A stretch of 64,000 bases of DNA from Ancylostoma caninum (lineage: Eukaryota > Nematoda > Chromadorea > Rhabditida > Ancylostomatidae): contig JBAJFG010000102.1 in assembly GCA_037903475.1 (NCBI GenBank), positions 1,204,001 through 1,268,000 of the forward strand. Reading direction: 5' to 3'. Shown piece after piece: positions 1-11,652 of the stretch (its first letter is position 1; every line of letters starts with the position of its first letter). The notes below the pieces were generated by a model. That model was not told the DNA's origin, searched no databases, and worked only from the letters and a program-made list of their open reading frames with translations. The position numbers were made by a program, and so were the translations under genes.

Positions 1-2118
1 TAGGAGAAATAGCTGGAAGCGGAAAAACCTCCGGCTGAAATTAAATTTGAGAGCGAGATTTGATGACAGCAGAGTGACGACGAAAATAATTAATTGCGAC
101 GTTTTCATGCCGCTTTTTTAGGTTCCTTTGCCGAGGTTTAGAAGAAAAATCTGCTAGCCCTAAGAACTGATGGAATTTTTCATACAACGCATGGAGAAAA
201 AACAAAGAAATCTAGCCAAGACGAAGAAATACCGGCAGTGAAATTTAAATTGTTGTTCTGTTGGAAACGAAGTCGTCAGCTGGTGGTCATAGGTTCACTC
301 GTCACATGTTCGTTGAACCCCCATTATCCCTTTTGTTTACGCAGAGTTCATCAAGTACTGGTCATCTAGTCTCATTCTCATTCTCTCTTTGACATAAGGG
401 CAATTTATACTGGATGCGTGCGTCATTCGCGCTTCAGACGCCCGCATCCGTTCGCAGAGGATATTTCCGTGAAGGTCAATGTAAACTTTTGGTGGAAACA
501 CCGTGTAGCAGTTGGGGATAGCCTCGAGGTTGCAAACAGATGCGTCTCAGCTACGTCAGGGATGCGATTGGTCCTATATTTCATCATGTAGACGCACGTA
601 TGTCAAACGCACGCATGTCAAACGCACGCACCCTGTATAAACTGCCCCATACTGTCCTATAGGACTCAGGATAATTATGTGGGAACAGGACATCTGGGCT
701 GTGACTGATTTTCACGATCACCCTGTTGTATTTCTTATTTCTCTCGCACAAATCTTGTTCAATATCTACAGACCAATAATTAAGTAACTAAATCCGCCAA
801 CATTTCCTTGCATTTGTTCTAGGACGATTGTAAACTGACATCTCGTCGGATTATAAGCTCAACGACGTAAATGGTACCGAGAGAACGCGTTTCCTTTATT
901 CTTTCTCTCGCAACTTTATGCTGTGGTAGATCAGAAACTGGCCCAGAAGTGGCGGACGGGGTTGTGAGGGGGGGGGGGGGTGAAGAAAAATTGGTACCTG
1001 ATCCAATTTGGTACATGGGTGACATTGCAGAAATTTTTTTATTTGCATGCACATGTTTTTTTGTACGTAAAATTGTCGAATTAATTTAAAAATTAGATTG
1101 TTTGGAGGAAGTGTTGAAAAAATAATAATAGAAGAAATTGAGACAAGCAAATATGAAATTTTCATCAATTTCACAGTGATTTTGGGAAATCCACACATCC
1201 ACAAAACATAACAGTTCACTCCTAACAAAAATCGTTCGATCTAGGACAACTATCCCTTTTTGATTCGCCGAGCTAACAAACGCCGCAGTCACTATGACTA
1301 TGTGCTTATCATCGACCTTTCTTCCTATGTGTTTATGTGAGTGTTGTCCGCATACGTTTCAACAATAACAGTGAGTCGATAAGGTGATTAGTCACTGCAG
1401 GTGTCCTGCGGCTATCCTGGCTGTTCCCGCCATCACATCCTCATGTATCCTGTGCACTCTATTGATCATTATCCGACATCTTTTACACTTTACTGCTGTA
1501 AAGAATGCTGCGAAAGCAAGAAAAGTTGATTTTTCATCTTTATCGACGTCAATTTTTGCTCTGGCATTCATAGTCGTCATTACTGTCATGTTTCTTATGC
1601 TGTTCTTGTTGTTCACTTCCTGTGTTTTCATTCTTTCATTGAGATATCGCCTCCGCCAACATCTGGCATTGGCAGCGGAATGTGTTTACTTCCATGCCTC
1701 GGCGCTTCCGAGGAACGATCCATGGCGCATTGCGACATTTCCATGAAAATTCACTTGTCCATTCAGTAAAATGGGGAGCTTTGCAGCTTTCAGGAATCGC
1801 TTTAGCATCATTCATGCACTGTATGGGCATCATTCATGCATTCTGGTATCCATTCAGCATAATTCATGCATCATTCAGCTTCTGCTATAGTTTTTGTCAC
1901 TTGTCATGCTTTGAAGAGTTCCTAGCTCCTTGTCGGAAGAAAATTCCTCACCATCCCCCTCCCCTTCCCCACCGCTCTCCCCATCCCATCCACTACCACA
2001 GTATCTCGGGAATATTTACGACACCAAATGAAAAATTAGGGCGATCGTAGTTGACCTACAGTAGTCATTTCAGACGTCGATTAAATTGTGTTCATCATGC
2101 ATCGCATGGACTGCATAC

Positions 2119-2505
2119 ATTGGACAGAATAAAAATCGAATAATTTTGTCAATTTAGTTACCAATTCAGGAAACAATTTAAACATCCACATGTTCGAGAT
2201 TGAAAAGCTCTGAAGCCCTTCTTCTTTTCCGTGCGCTAATGTATTGGCCTCCAATGTTGGAACATTCGGATTTCCCATTTATTCGAAGTACTCGATATTC
2301 GAAAGCAAAAATATTTGATGTCGAATAAATGAAAAATTCGAATGTTCCACCATCAGAGACCAATTTGGTGCTGTATGAGGAAGAAGAAGAGCTTTAGCGT
2401 CTTCTCATTCTAGAATATCTGGACATTTAACTAATGTATTATTTAAACTGTTTCCTGAATTGGTAGTTGAAGTAACAGAATTATTCGATTTTTATTCAGT
2501 CCAAG
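2119..2505. repeat. foldback (palindromic) MITE-like element, copy A
   Basis: The two ends are inverted copies of each other: the left end reads TTGGACAGAATAAAAATCG and the right end is its imperfect reverse complement. The inverted similarity continues inward for well over 100 bases to a TTCGAA/TTCGAATA-rich centre. A second copy of the same element lies at 41039-41417. There is no coding capacity. Boundaries are good to a few bases. Confidence 0.7.
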
Positions 2506-4319
2506 GTATAACGGTCTGTTAGAAACATTGCTCTTCGAACGTATGTAGAGCGTTGATTACGAATATCGTAACCTAACGGTGCAATGACGTCAAAATTTCG
2601 ATTTTATGCCAGTGACTGTCATTGCAACATCAGCTGGAATGCGTAATAGCACAGTGAAATGTCAGATAGTCAGTATGTATACCACGTTAGCTTCATATTG
2701 TGACGCTATTCTTGTTTTATTAGCATATCAATGTCTGGAAAAGCACCAGTTCTATTGATGAGAACACAATGTTCCTTCACTAATTGTCATTCAAAATTTT
2801 ATGGCTTCCAATCCCATTAACTTTTGAGTCTTCAAAATTCCAAATTTTACCGCCTTATTTTTAGTGAGTTTCTCGTGATATCCATGAGAGAGAGAAGAAA
2901 TATTAAGTTGTGCCATTTTTATGTCGGTTGTTGATAATATAGACTGAGCCAGCGGAAGTAATACCGCACTGGTCTGTTCATAGCAGTGATGGGTCGCAGA
3001 CAATTTTCAAGCCACGGGTGAGGAAATCGGCGGGACTTGCCGGAAATGGGTGTGGCCAGGCGGAGCGTGCGTCACTCCTCTTGGAAGTAAAATTTTGAAA
3101 TAGCCCAAGAACCATGCATTTAGACTGCATTGTCGAATATTTTTGGATTCGTCCCTTCAGAACTGCTTTCGTGGATATTTTTTATTCTTATGAAGAGACC
3201 AAAATATTTATATTTGCCTAGTTTAAGAATCGCAACTGCGTTATCTATGACATATCAATAGAGACATGGAGTTCAAAAAATTACGATGCTTCACGTTATT
3301 TATTGAAGAGTTTCCAAAATTTTTTAAAAGTGTTTCTGCAATCCATGAGCTCTATCGATGCGAGGCGCAGACCTGAAGGCGCGCGCGTGCGAAATTTTCG
3401 AATTTCGGCACAGAGAATGCTTTTTGATGCTGCACTATCTCTGCTGCTACAGTTTGTACAGAATTGCTTTCTAGGAATGATTTCTCACCTGAATTTTCTA
3501 CTGTATTTGCGCAAAAGATGTACTTCTTTATCAAGGGAGCACGCCATAATCATGGGGTAATCTATATAATGGAAATTTCGCTTTTGGCGTGATATTACAG
3601 CAATCTCCACTCTTAGTCACACTGTTCAACCTTTTCGGCGCCAAAAGCCAAACAACTTTTCCTTGCCATTGCCTTGCATATCCAGTCTGCTAATTTACTT
3701 AAGTATAAGTGCAACATACCAAGCACGCATTGTGAGAATTATAAGAAAGTTTGTGCAAAATAATGTTCTTTTTTCGCTTTGCTTAGAATCAGGGATGTGC
3801 TGAAGTAAAATTTTAAATCCCGTAAAACGTAAAAAACGGAAAACGAAAGGCCAAAAATGGGCGGAAAACGGAAAGCGTAAAATGAACGGAGAATTCCGCA
3901 CACCCCTTCTTAGAATGCCATGTAAACCCCCCTAGGTAAAATTCGTAGTGAATCTGCAGAGTACATTTTCCCGTATTTGAATGCCATAATCCCACAAGAG
4001 TTCAATGACAGATATCGAGTTCACACCTAGCTCTGAAGCTAAACTCCGCCCTCAAGAAGGAGCCTGAACAAAAAAGGAGCTTTTTTTTCCGGGAATTTCC
4101 GGAAACGTTAGGACAGCACGAGTGGGGAGACTGCTTTCTTCAAGACTAAAAACAAGACTACAGCTTCATCCATCATTTTTTCCCTTTTTTATCCGTTTTC
4201 TAGAACTTTTTTGTGGGCTACACTGTTTAAAAGGAATGTCATTTGCTCATTATCATTACTTTTCTAATTTTTTAACTTTGAATCATAATTTCACTAATGA
4301 ATTTCTAGTCAAGACCTAT

Positions 4320-4500
4320 TAATATCTACAATAATAAAAAATAAATAAATAATAAATATTAAAAATAAAATAATAATAAATATAAAAAATATAAATGAGT
4401 AAATAATATAAACAAATAAATATAAATAATATTAAAATATATATATAATATATAAATAATAAAAATAAAAAAAATAATAAATAATAAAAATGAATAAGTA
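4320..4500. repeat. A/T low-complexity tract
   Basis: The stretch is an irregular mixture of AAT, AAAT and ATATAA units with almost no G or C. It yields a spurious Phe/Leu/Tyr-rich frame on the minus strand. Confidence 0.85.
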
Positions 4501-5176
4501 GCCCCCACCATGCGTACCTCCAATCTCACAAAAAATACGTCATATTTTTGCGCAAAAAAATCCATGCATTCAAAAAAAAATCTACCAAACATTCGTTTTC
4601 CTCGAATTCTAAAATAGTCCATTTCTCATAGAATCCAAACCTCTTGAGTTTACAAATAAATAAATTTAATGTTAAATTGGTTCCTGCTAGTTTCAACAGC
4701 TCAAATCTATTTGATTTGATCGAGATCCTCCTAAATTTATCGTTTTTTTCTCGCAAATATTTTTCATATTTCTGATATAAACCTAAGTGCCACAAGTGCG
4801 GCGTAGGCCACGCCCCTCCCCTCAATTTTTTTCGAATATCGGCTTGAACCGCCTACGCAGCTTTATTCAGATAGTTCGACACTTTGCAACCCGCGTTCTT
4901 CTTGTGTCAATGTTGTTGAGGCTTGCGACGTGAGCCCCAAAAGTGCGGCACAGGCCAGCCCACAAAACATACCTGCTTGAAATCCTATTCTTAGCCTCGT
5001 AGGAAGCTTAAATTAACCAGATAAACTAGTCAAGATTCATATCCAGGAATCCCAGAGATTTTCCCCGTGGTTCAAGCTTTCTTCATTTATCAAGTGCTTT
5101 CCCCTAGCATGTCTCACTCTCAGGCACTTGACATCCTGCTCAACTTGGGCAGCAAGTTTTCAAGGAGATGTTCACC

Positions 5177-8100
5177 ATGATGAAGCTGGTAATCTTAGCC
5201 GTGTCAACGCTAGCTATCGATCCAGAATGTTACATGACAGTGGTAGGTTCACATTACAACTAATCAATATTTTCTTTGATTGTGTGTTTTGTCATCAAAA
5301 TTGACATTACATCAGCTAACACGGTGATCGCTGTTGCAGCCGGAAATCACTCGACATTTCGGCTATCCGTCAGAAGTGCACCTGGTACGAACTCAGGACG
5401 ACTACATCCTCGAACTACATCGAATCCCATATGGACGAAACCGTTAGTGCACATGTAGAGCGCCATAATCCGCTTAGGACCCCCCCCAACTCTGTGAATA
5501 ATAAATACTTCCAGAGTTTCGCTCTAGTGATCGACCAGTAGTATTCTTGCAACATGGCATTTTCGCTGATGGCTTCAATTGGACGCCTAATCTCGCCAAC
5601 CAATCAGCGGGTCGGTTGAGAAATTGTTTTTTTCTGTCGTACTATACAGTCGAAAAGAAACTTTTCCACATAAATGCGCCAAAATTTGCATGAATATTCA
5701 GCTTTCGTTTTCGCCGACGCCGGTTTTGACGTGTGGATTGCAAATTCGCGTGGAACTCCGCCCTCACAAAAGCATATTGGTTACGGACCGGATGATGTAC
5801 GCTTCTGGAACTTCACGTACGTTTCTACTACCATTTTCTGGCATTTCACTTCCAACCTATTGTCTGCTTGAGTTTTTTTTTGCTGCCAAAGGCTATGATT
5901 ATACTTCGTTGCGGCGCGAACATCGCGCACATGTATACTGCTCAAAACCTGCTTGTCCCTTATGGAATAATAGATATAAAGGAAGTAGGAAAGTATAGAG
6001 GAAGTCGCATCGTGGTTGACGATTATCATTGCGACGCGATGTCGCGGATCCCTGCCATTTATAGTTTTTTCTTCAATAGTCACGCGATGAGATAAATTCG
6101 CCTCACCTCTTATAGCAGGCGCGATATGACGACTTCGTTGAGGTTGTGAATTAGGATTTGCTCCCATCCCCGCCTTTTTTCAGCTGTTTTACCTTAAAAC
6201 CTACTTTAGCTCTGCATCCGCTGCGTTGCGAATGTCGTTATCGTTGGCGCAACACCATCGCTTCGCGATGAAGTATAAACAAAGTCATAGGACGCAGTTA
6301 ACGTCGTTAACTTGACCCACGGATAACAAGGCCCGCTTAGGTTCCGTGGAAAGGTATCAGTATCATCGACAGAACCGAATGAAATTGGCTGAAGGAGGTT
6401 TTGGCTATTATCCAACTTTTCGCCCCTTCGACAAATTTTATTCGGACATTTTCAAAAATTTAAATTTAGAATTATATTCCCTATGGCTTTCTTGGAGGAA
6501 GGGAGGTTTGAGTTCGGCACTGAAAAATTTTTTTAGCAAGGCTTTTGTTGAAGCTTTTCCTTTAGCAAGACTTTTTTAGATAATTTTTGATTATGTTGCA
6601 GCTGTTCCGTTTAAAAACTGGTCTTACAGGAACTAATCTAATTAACTTTTCAGATGGCAAGACATCTCGACGTTCGACATATCGTCCTCGATCGACTATG
6701 TTCTACAGAAAACTGGGCATGTGCGTCATGTGATTTTTCCGACTTACTCCAGAACACATATTTTGCCAGCACTCGATTAATCCTCATTCAAAAATGATAC
6801 AATGGGCGAGTGGGGCTTTCCACCTGGAAAAGGCGGTGCAACCGAGCTCTGCGATTGGCCGGTTCTAGGAGTTGACCAATCCGGGGGTTTCTCCACGCCT
6901 CATTTTCCATGTACAACGCTCCACACCGGAACTCTGCTCCAACAGTGTTCTTTTACTACGGCATTGAAGTAGAGCCTTCGGGCGTAGCTACAGTTAGCTC
7001 CATGCTGAATAGTTAGGGGAGAATTCTAACATGCATTCAAACACGACATTTTCGTCCGAGCACGTACGTACATTTTTCGCATAACTTCCATGAGAAACGC
7101 TTTACTAATGTGCCTGACTCTCCAGGCGCCGCCCCCCCCCCCGTCATCAGTTTGAATCTATTCCATTATTGCCTGATACTCCATAAGTAATGAAAACCTA
7201 CTGCAGTAATGGTAATAAGGCTAAATTCCTAGTAAAGATAAGTTCTTCTGCTGCATGGTTGCTTGTCGCGGGTTCAATTTTTTTAGGAAAACTAAAAATC
7301 ACTTGGGCCAGGATTCATGAACACATAACCAAGCAAACCCAGGCTAGAAAACCCACCTTTGTCGCCTGCGTCTCCTAACACCATGTAGTCTATACGATAA
7401 CCAATCACGCTAACCATCGTTGGTTTGCTTGGTTATCGTTTCGTGAATCCCAGCCCTGGGCACAGTAGAGAGACCCAAATGCAGCTGGGATCGTTCATAG
7501 GAAAAGCTACCCACCTCTGAGTAAAGTTTCAGCAAAAGGTATAGCTCTATGAAGTAATCAGGTGAATCTCCTTTTTTATAGACAGAAAAATAACGTATTA
7601 TATAAATACATATAAAAACATATAATACATATAAAACATACTATATATAATACATATAAATACATATAAAAACATAAAACTATGAAAATATCCATTTAGT
7701 ATATGATATATTACTATATTATTATATTTTATATGATATTAGTATGTGACATTTAGTATATGATATATAAAAATATTCAGAATGACCTCTACTACATCGG
7801 CCACTCACAAGGAACTATGGTTATGTTCGCGAAACTCGCCGAGGACCAGGCATTCAGCAAAAAGGTCTGTAAGTACAGTACCTATCGTAATTACAGTAAT
7901 GACAGAGTGTTGAGAACCGGCTTTTCAGATCCGACAGTTTCACGCGCTAGCACCTGTTGCGACCGTATCGCACATTGGAGGACTATTCCATATATTTGGA
8001 AACTACTTGATGGATTTTGCAGATGTGAGTTCTTCAGAAGTTTCATACATATAAATACAAAGTACTGTAGAAATTTTGTAGAAGTAGTACGGTGAAATGC

Positions 8101-10619
8101 CTAGCCGTACCCTGGATTGCCATATAAAGGCTGTCTGACGAAAAATTCACCCATCAATTGCTGTAACTGTACTTTAGTCAGAGGTCCACGTCCCAATTTT
8201 TCTGTCCCGTCTGATTGTCCATGAGTGTCAATAGTTAATCACGTGATTATTGAAAATTCATATTCAATGGAATAACGACCATAAAAATAATAGTGACCGT
8301 ACGCCTATGTGCATATTTTTAGTTCGTTCTCCACAGAATCCCGAATTCGCCATTGGCTCTCCCGAAGATTCTACAGAAAATCATGGGATTCTTCTGCAGG
8401 TACGTTAGTATGTATTAGAGGTTACTAGATATTCACCTACAAGTGCTTTCAATGATCGGGGCTCGCTTGCACGCGCTACCCCACGCGCAACATGACATTC
8501 TGATTGTCTGCGTATCCACACATTTCATTAATTTCACAGTTCTCATTCCCGTCGCATCCCTGTGATTCCTGTTTTAACCTGTCCAAACAGGTAGTGGACG
8601 GCGCGTGGACGAGAGTTTTGGGCACTCATTAGAGGTATGGGTAATTTCATACCCAGGGGTAGCAGCTGGGTATAGGCAAAGCTATGTATGGGTAAACACG
8701 TTGACGGGTGTCAGGTAAGCGGCAAATTTGGGTACGTTAACAAGTTTACCATGGGTAATTTCCGTGCATTTCGGCTCTTTGAGTATCCTGTGAATTCATC
8801 GCGCACAGGAAAAATGTGCCAAAATTTGTAGTTAGGCCACGCCTATTTTGTGCAGGTTTCTTCTTATCCGTAATGGAAGCATTATTGGCTAGTGTTCTCA
8901 ATTAATAGAAAACGTTACTTATAGGGACCGTATTATTAGACCCTTCTGAATTTACAGTATACAGAATACCTGGTTGTTCCCATTCTTATACCGTATCCTA
9001 TCTACATTTGTAGGTGAACGTATGTGGAAATTCTGTCAAAAAAGTAAGAAAACTGCTAAAATTCCTGGGTTTTCACGCGTCTATTTAATTTTTATTTTTA
9101 TATTTTTCTACTCACCTAGATACCGTATATTCAAGGACTAAGGTTTACTGTAAACACAGGTCACTCAAATATTTTCAGTTTGCCAATCGCCCAAGGAGTT
9201 TGCACGTTGGATATTGGCTTTATAGATGGCAGTGAGAAGATGTTCAACACTGTAAGTTCACAGCTTTCCATACTGTAGCAATCGTCATACGGTACCAGCA
9301 TGTGTACTACGGTGATTTTAGACCCGAGTAGGCGTTTACCTCTGTCATACGCCAGCCGCTACATCGTCGAAAAATCTTCTCCACTGGGTGCAGGTGCTTC
9401 TTCAGACATGATTTTTCTATAGAGAACATGGCTTCAAACCACTCCTGTGCATTTGTGCTGTGAAATTTATCGATTTTTGATAGATTGCAGGTTCATTTAT
9501 GAATGCTAAGTAACTACTGTATGGTATTATAGGTAGTGAAATCAAGAAAAGTCGAAAAGTTCGACTACGGTGAGGAAGGAAACCTGAAGGAATACGGCAT
9601 GGTGAGTATGATATATGTAGTGATCCGAACGTATACATAGTCAAGCGGATGGATACCGCCCTTTTCAGAAAACTCCGCCCATCTATGATCTACGGAATAT
9701 TCAGACGCCGACATTTCTGTATTGGAGTAAAGACGATATTCTGGCAGATACTGAGGATATCAGGTACTTATAGGAAGACTCTCTGGGCTTCTTGAGGATT
9801 ATACAGGGACTCCACTTCTGGCATTGTCCCAATCCCTGCTATTGTCCCAATCAATACCCATGAAATGCGTGCAATCACCAGAATAACCTGGATAGACAAT
9901 AAAATGAGACAATTCGGCGCAATTTCTGAATCTTTGCCTATACTTTCAAACCTTGGACCATCTCCTCCTTCCTGCGCTTCAAAGTGGGCGGAGCTTCTGG
10001 TACCTGCTATTGGTCACTGCTGGCTAACCTTTTCACGACAAGCCTCAGTGACCAATAACAGGGCCTCTGGGATATTTCTTTCCTGGGCTGCTTAACTACT
10101 CGCTTTCACCCTTGCGGTTAGTTGGAAATGATTGCTAATAATTCACAAATTGAAGACACACATAAAAGGGACTTGTCATGAGCTTTTGGTCGGGTCTTCA
10201 AACACGCCCCTTGCAATGAAAATGAAAAATCGCGATCGAAAAGATAAGCGAGATTGATGCTTCTAGACTTTTTTGTACGCTAAGGGGCTCACTATTTCCC
10301 ATTCCCCTTAGGAATTTTTTAACAAAAGTTGATTATCTAAGGAAAAGTGAAAAAAATCAACCAATCAGCGCTTGCTTTGCAAATTAACCAATCACAAGCG
10401 CCGTGCAAACTTGTCGACCAATCGCGAATTTTCAGGGAAACAATTCTCGCCAGTATGAACGCTACAATACGCGGGAACTATGAACTGCCCCACTACACCC
10501 ATCTCGATTTTGTCTTCGGAATTAACGCCACTATTGACCTCTATCAACCAATCATAGAAGAGATACGTCGGGACGTCAACACAAGGATTATGCTCCTGGA
10601 TAATCGGGTCCATACCTAG
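5177..10619 (+). CDS. lipl: acid lipase family protein (LIPL-like alpha/beta-hydrolase), 13 exons
   Basis: Exons: 5177-5242, 5340-5442, 5515-5610, 5702-5816, 6654-6720, 7781-7864, 7929-8024, 8323-8399, 9179-9251, 9322-9393, 9533-9601, 9669-9763, 10436-10619. All phases agree and give 398 residues, the usual size for the lysosomal/gastric acid lipase family. The start is the ATG pair ahead of a short hydrophobic leader, so the protein is probably secreted or lysosomal and hydrolyses triglycerides or cholesteryl esters. Seen directly: the N-terminal DPE..MTVPE and GYPSEVH motifs, the oxyanion motif LQHG (about 68-71), the nucleophile elbow GHSQG with Ser158, the Asp region SKDDILAD (probably D329), and [10 protein letters not shown] with His360. 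Exon 8 must start at the TTTTTAG acceptor at 8321-8322; the nearer ACAG at 8335-8336 breaks the frame. The exon 6 donor is a weak GTCTGT. The paralog number is not assignable. Confidence 0.93.
7580..7775. repeat. A/T-rich repeat in lipase intron 6-upstream region
   Basis: Repeated ACATATAAA and TATATGATAT words fill the end of the intron that precedes the exon with the catalytic serine. It is simple sequence with no coding potential. Confidence 0.7.
8686..8760. repeat. GGTAAAC foldback repeat, copy 1
   Basis: The stretch begins GGGTAAACACGTTGAC and ends with TTTACCATGGGTAAT, so the two ends are imperfect inverted copies. It is one of at least nine related copies in the window and lies inside a lipase intron. 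Confidence 0.6.
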
Positions 10620-10724
10620 CGTCGTCGGTGTCGCGCGTTTGTGGGCGGGGCTTGCGGGTACGCATTGTGCCATTGGCTGTTACTTTAAGAAAATATGGTG
10701 AGGCATTTATGTACTGTATTTGTT

Positions 10725-10730
10725 AATAAA
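10725..10730 (+). terminator. poly(A) signal AATAAA of the lipase gene
   Basis: AATAAA lies about 105 bases after the lipase stop codon, at the expected distance for a nematode 3' UTR. Confidence 0.7.
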
Positions 10731-10742
10731 AGTTGTCCATAG

Positions 10743-10762
10743 TGACGTCAACGATGACGTCA
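10743..10762. promoter_or_regulatory. pair of perfect CRE/ATF palindromes
   Basis: TGACGTCA occurs at 10743-10750 and again at 10755-10762, just beyond the lipase poly(A) signal; a third copy lies at 11411-11418. The octamer is the known binding site of CREB/ATF bZIP dimers. That it works here as an enhancer or silencer is inference. Confidence 0.4.
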
Positions 10763-11652
10763 TCGACGTGGTTTTCAATCAGCAATAATAGTTTATTTAA
10801 AATGAGATTCACAACGAGTCGAACAATAAACAAAAGCCAGAAACTGACCAGATTTTCCGAGTTTCATGACCCATTTTTGGGAGAAGTGGGAAAAATACAA
10901 CAGAAAGCAAATATACTCGATATCCATCTCATTCCCGGATAAGTGGTCAGAGCGCAGACGAATAGAGTCGTCCTCTGCGTCACTGACCGCTCACCTCGAA
11001 ATCAGTGAAATGGACATAACTCTTCCTATACACCTAAATACACATATGGCAAACTAGCAACATTCACAATAGGAAAAACAAGCAAAATTGGTCAATCATT
11101 CAATCAATAAATCAATAAGCAGACGACTACTGTACTGCTCATCTAGCGATAGAGTTATTACCTATGATACACGGGGTTAAGTAAGTTAGAAAGTTATTAT
11201 AGCTAATATGGTTTTTTGGCAATGCAACACCTGTTCAAAGCCACTATGGCTGTTAGCGAAGTGAAACCGTCCGCATTCTCACGTCAGGACAACTGCCACT
11301 TGTGTTAGTTGGTTGTGAGCGCAGCAGCTGACGCGAGAACCGCGGACAGTTTCGTGACGAATACTTTTCTGGGTGATAGTGAGACCTTGAGGAAGAATCG
11401 TAGCGAAAGATGACGTCACAGAGTCCAGATCACTTCTCAGTAGACATAGATTACGTGGTAATTTATAGGTGAAGATTTGAATTGTTCAACTTCCCGCGTT
11501 TGCACGTTGTGGGCGGGGCGAATTGTTGGCGGATGAGCCGCGCCGCGGTGACGGATTCGCGCCGAGTTCTTTGAAGAAGCGGAAGCTGAAGATTTTCAAA
11601 AATTAGCGGGATTTTTGATTTTTTTTTCAAATAAAAAAGAGACTAATGTCGC
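10763..11652. other. convergent intergenic region between the lipase and RILP-like genes
   Basis: This separates the 3' end of the lipase gene from the 3' end of the minus-strand RILP-like gene. No exon was found. A minus-strand AATAAA (complement of 10792-10797) could serve the RILP-like gene but would imply a long 3' UTR. A TGACGTCA site lies at 11411-11418. Confidence 0.6.

Larger units (their letters stand above)
1..5176. other. intergenic/upstream region without a recognised gene
   Basis: I find no supportable exon in this stretch. It contains a G13 tract (968-980), a foldback element (about 2119-2505), a perfect TGACGTCA octamer (2585-2592), an A/T low-complexity run (about 4325-4500), and otherwise unique-looking AT-rich DNA. 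A hydrophobic open frame at 1384-1746 has no splice or family support. The last few hundred bases should include the promoter of the downstream lipase gene, but I see no clear TATA box. Confidence 0.6.

Noticed and set aside
1384..1746. 120-codon hydrophobic plus-strand frame with two membrane-like stretches
   Set aside because: No splice sites, family motif or codon bias; hydrophobicity follows from T-rich sequence.
4359..4622. Phe/Tyr/Leu-rich minus-strand frame
   Set aside because: Product of the A/T low-complexity tract.
8335..8399. Lipase exon 8 starting at the ACAG acceptor ending at 8336
   Set aside because: It shifts the reading frame out of phase with the flanking exons; the upstream TTTTTAG acceptor restores phase and family-like sequence.
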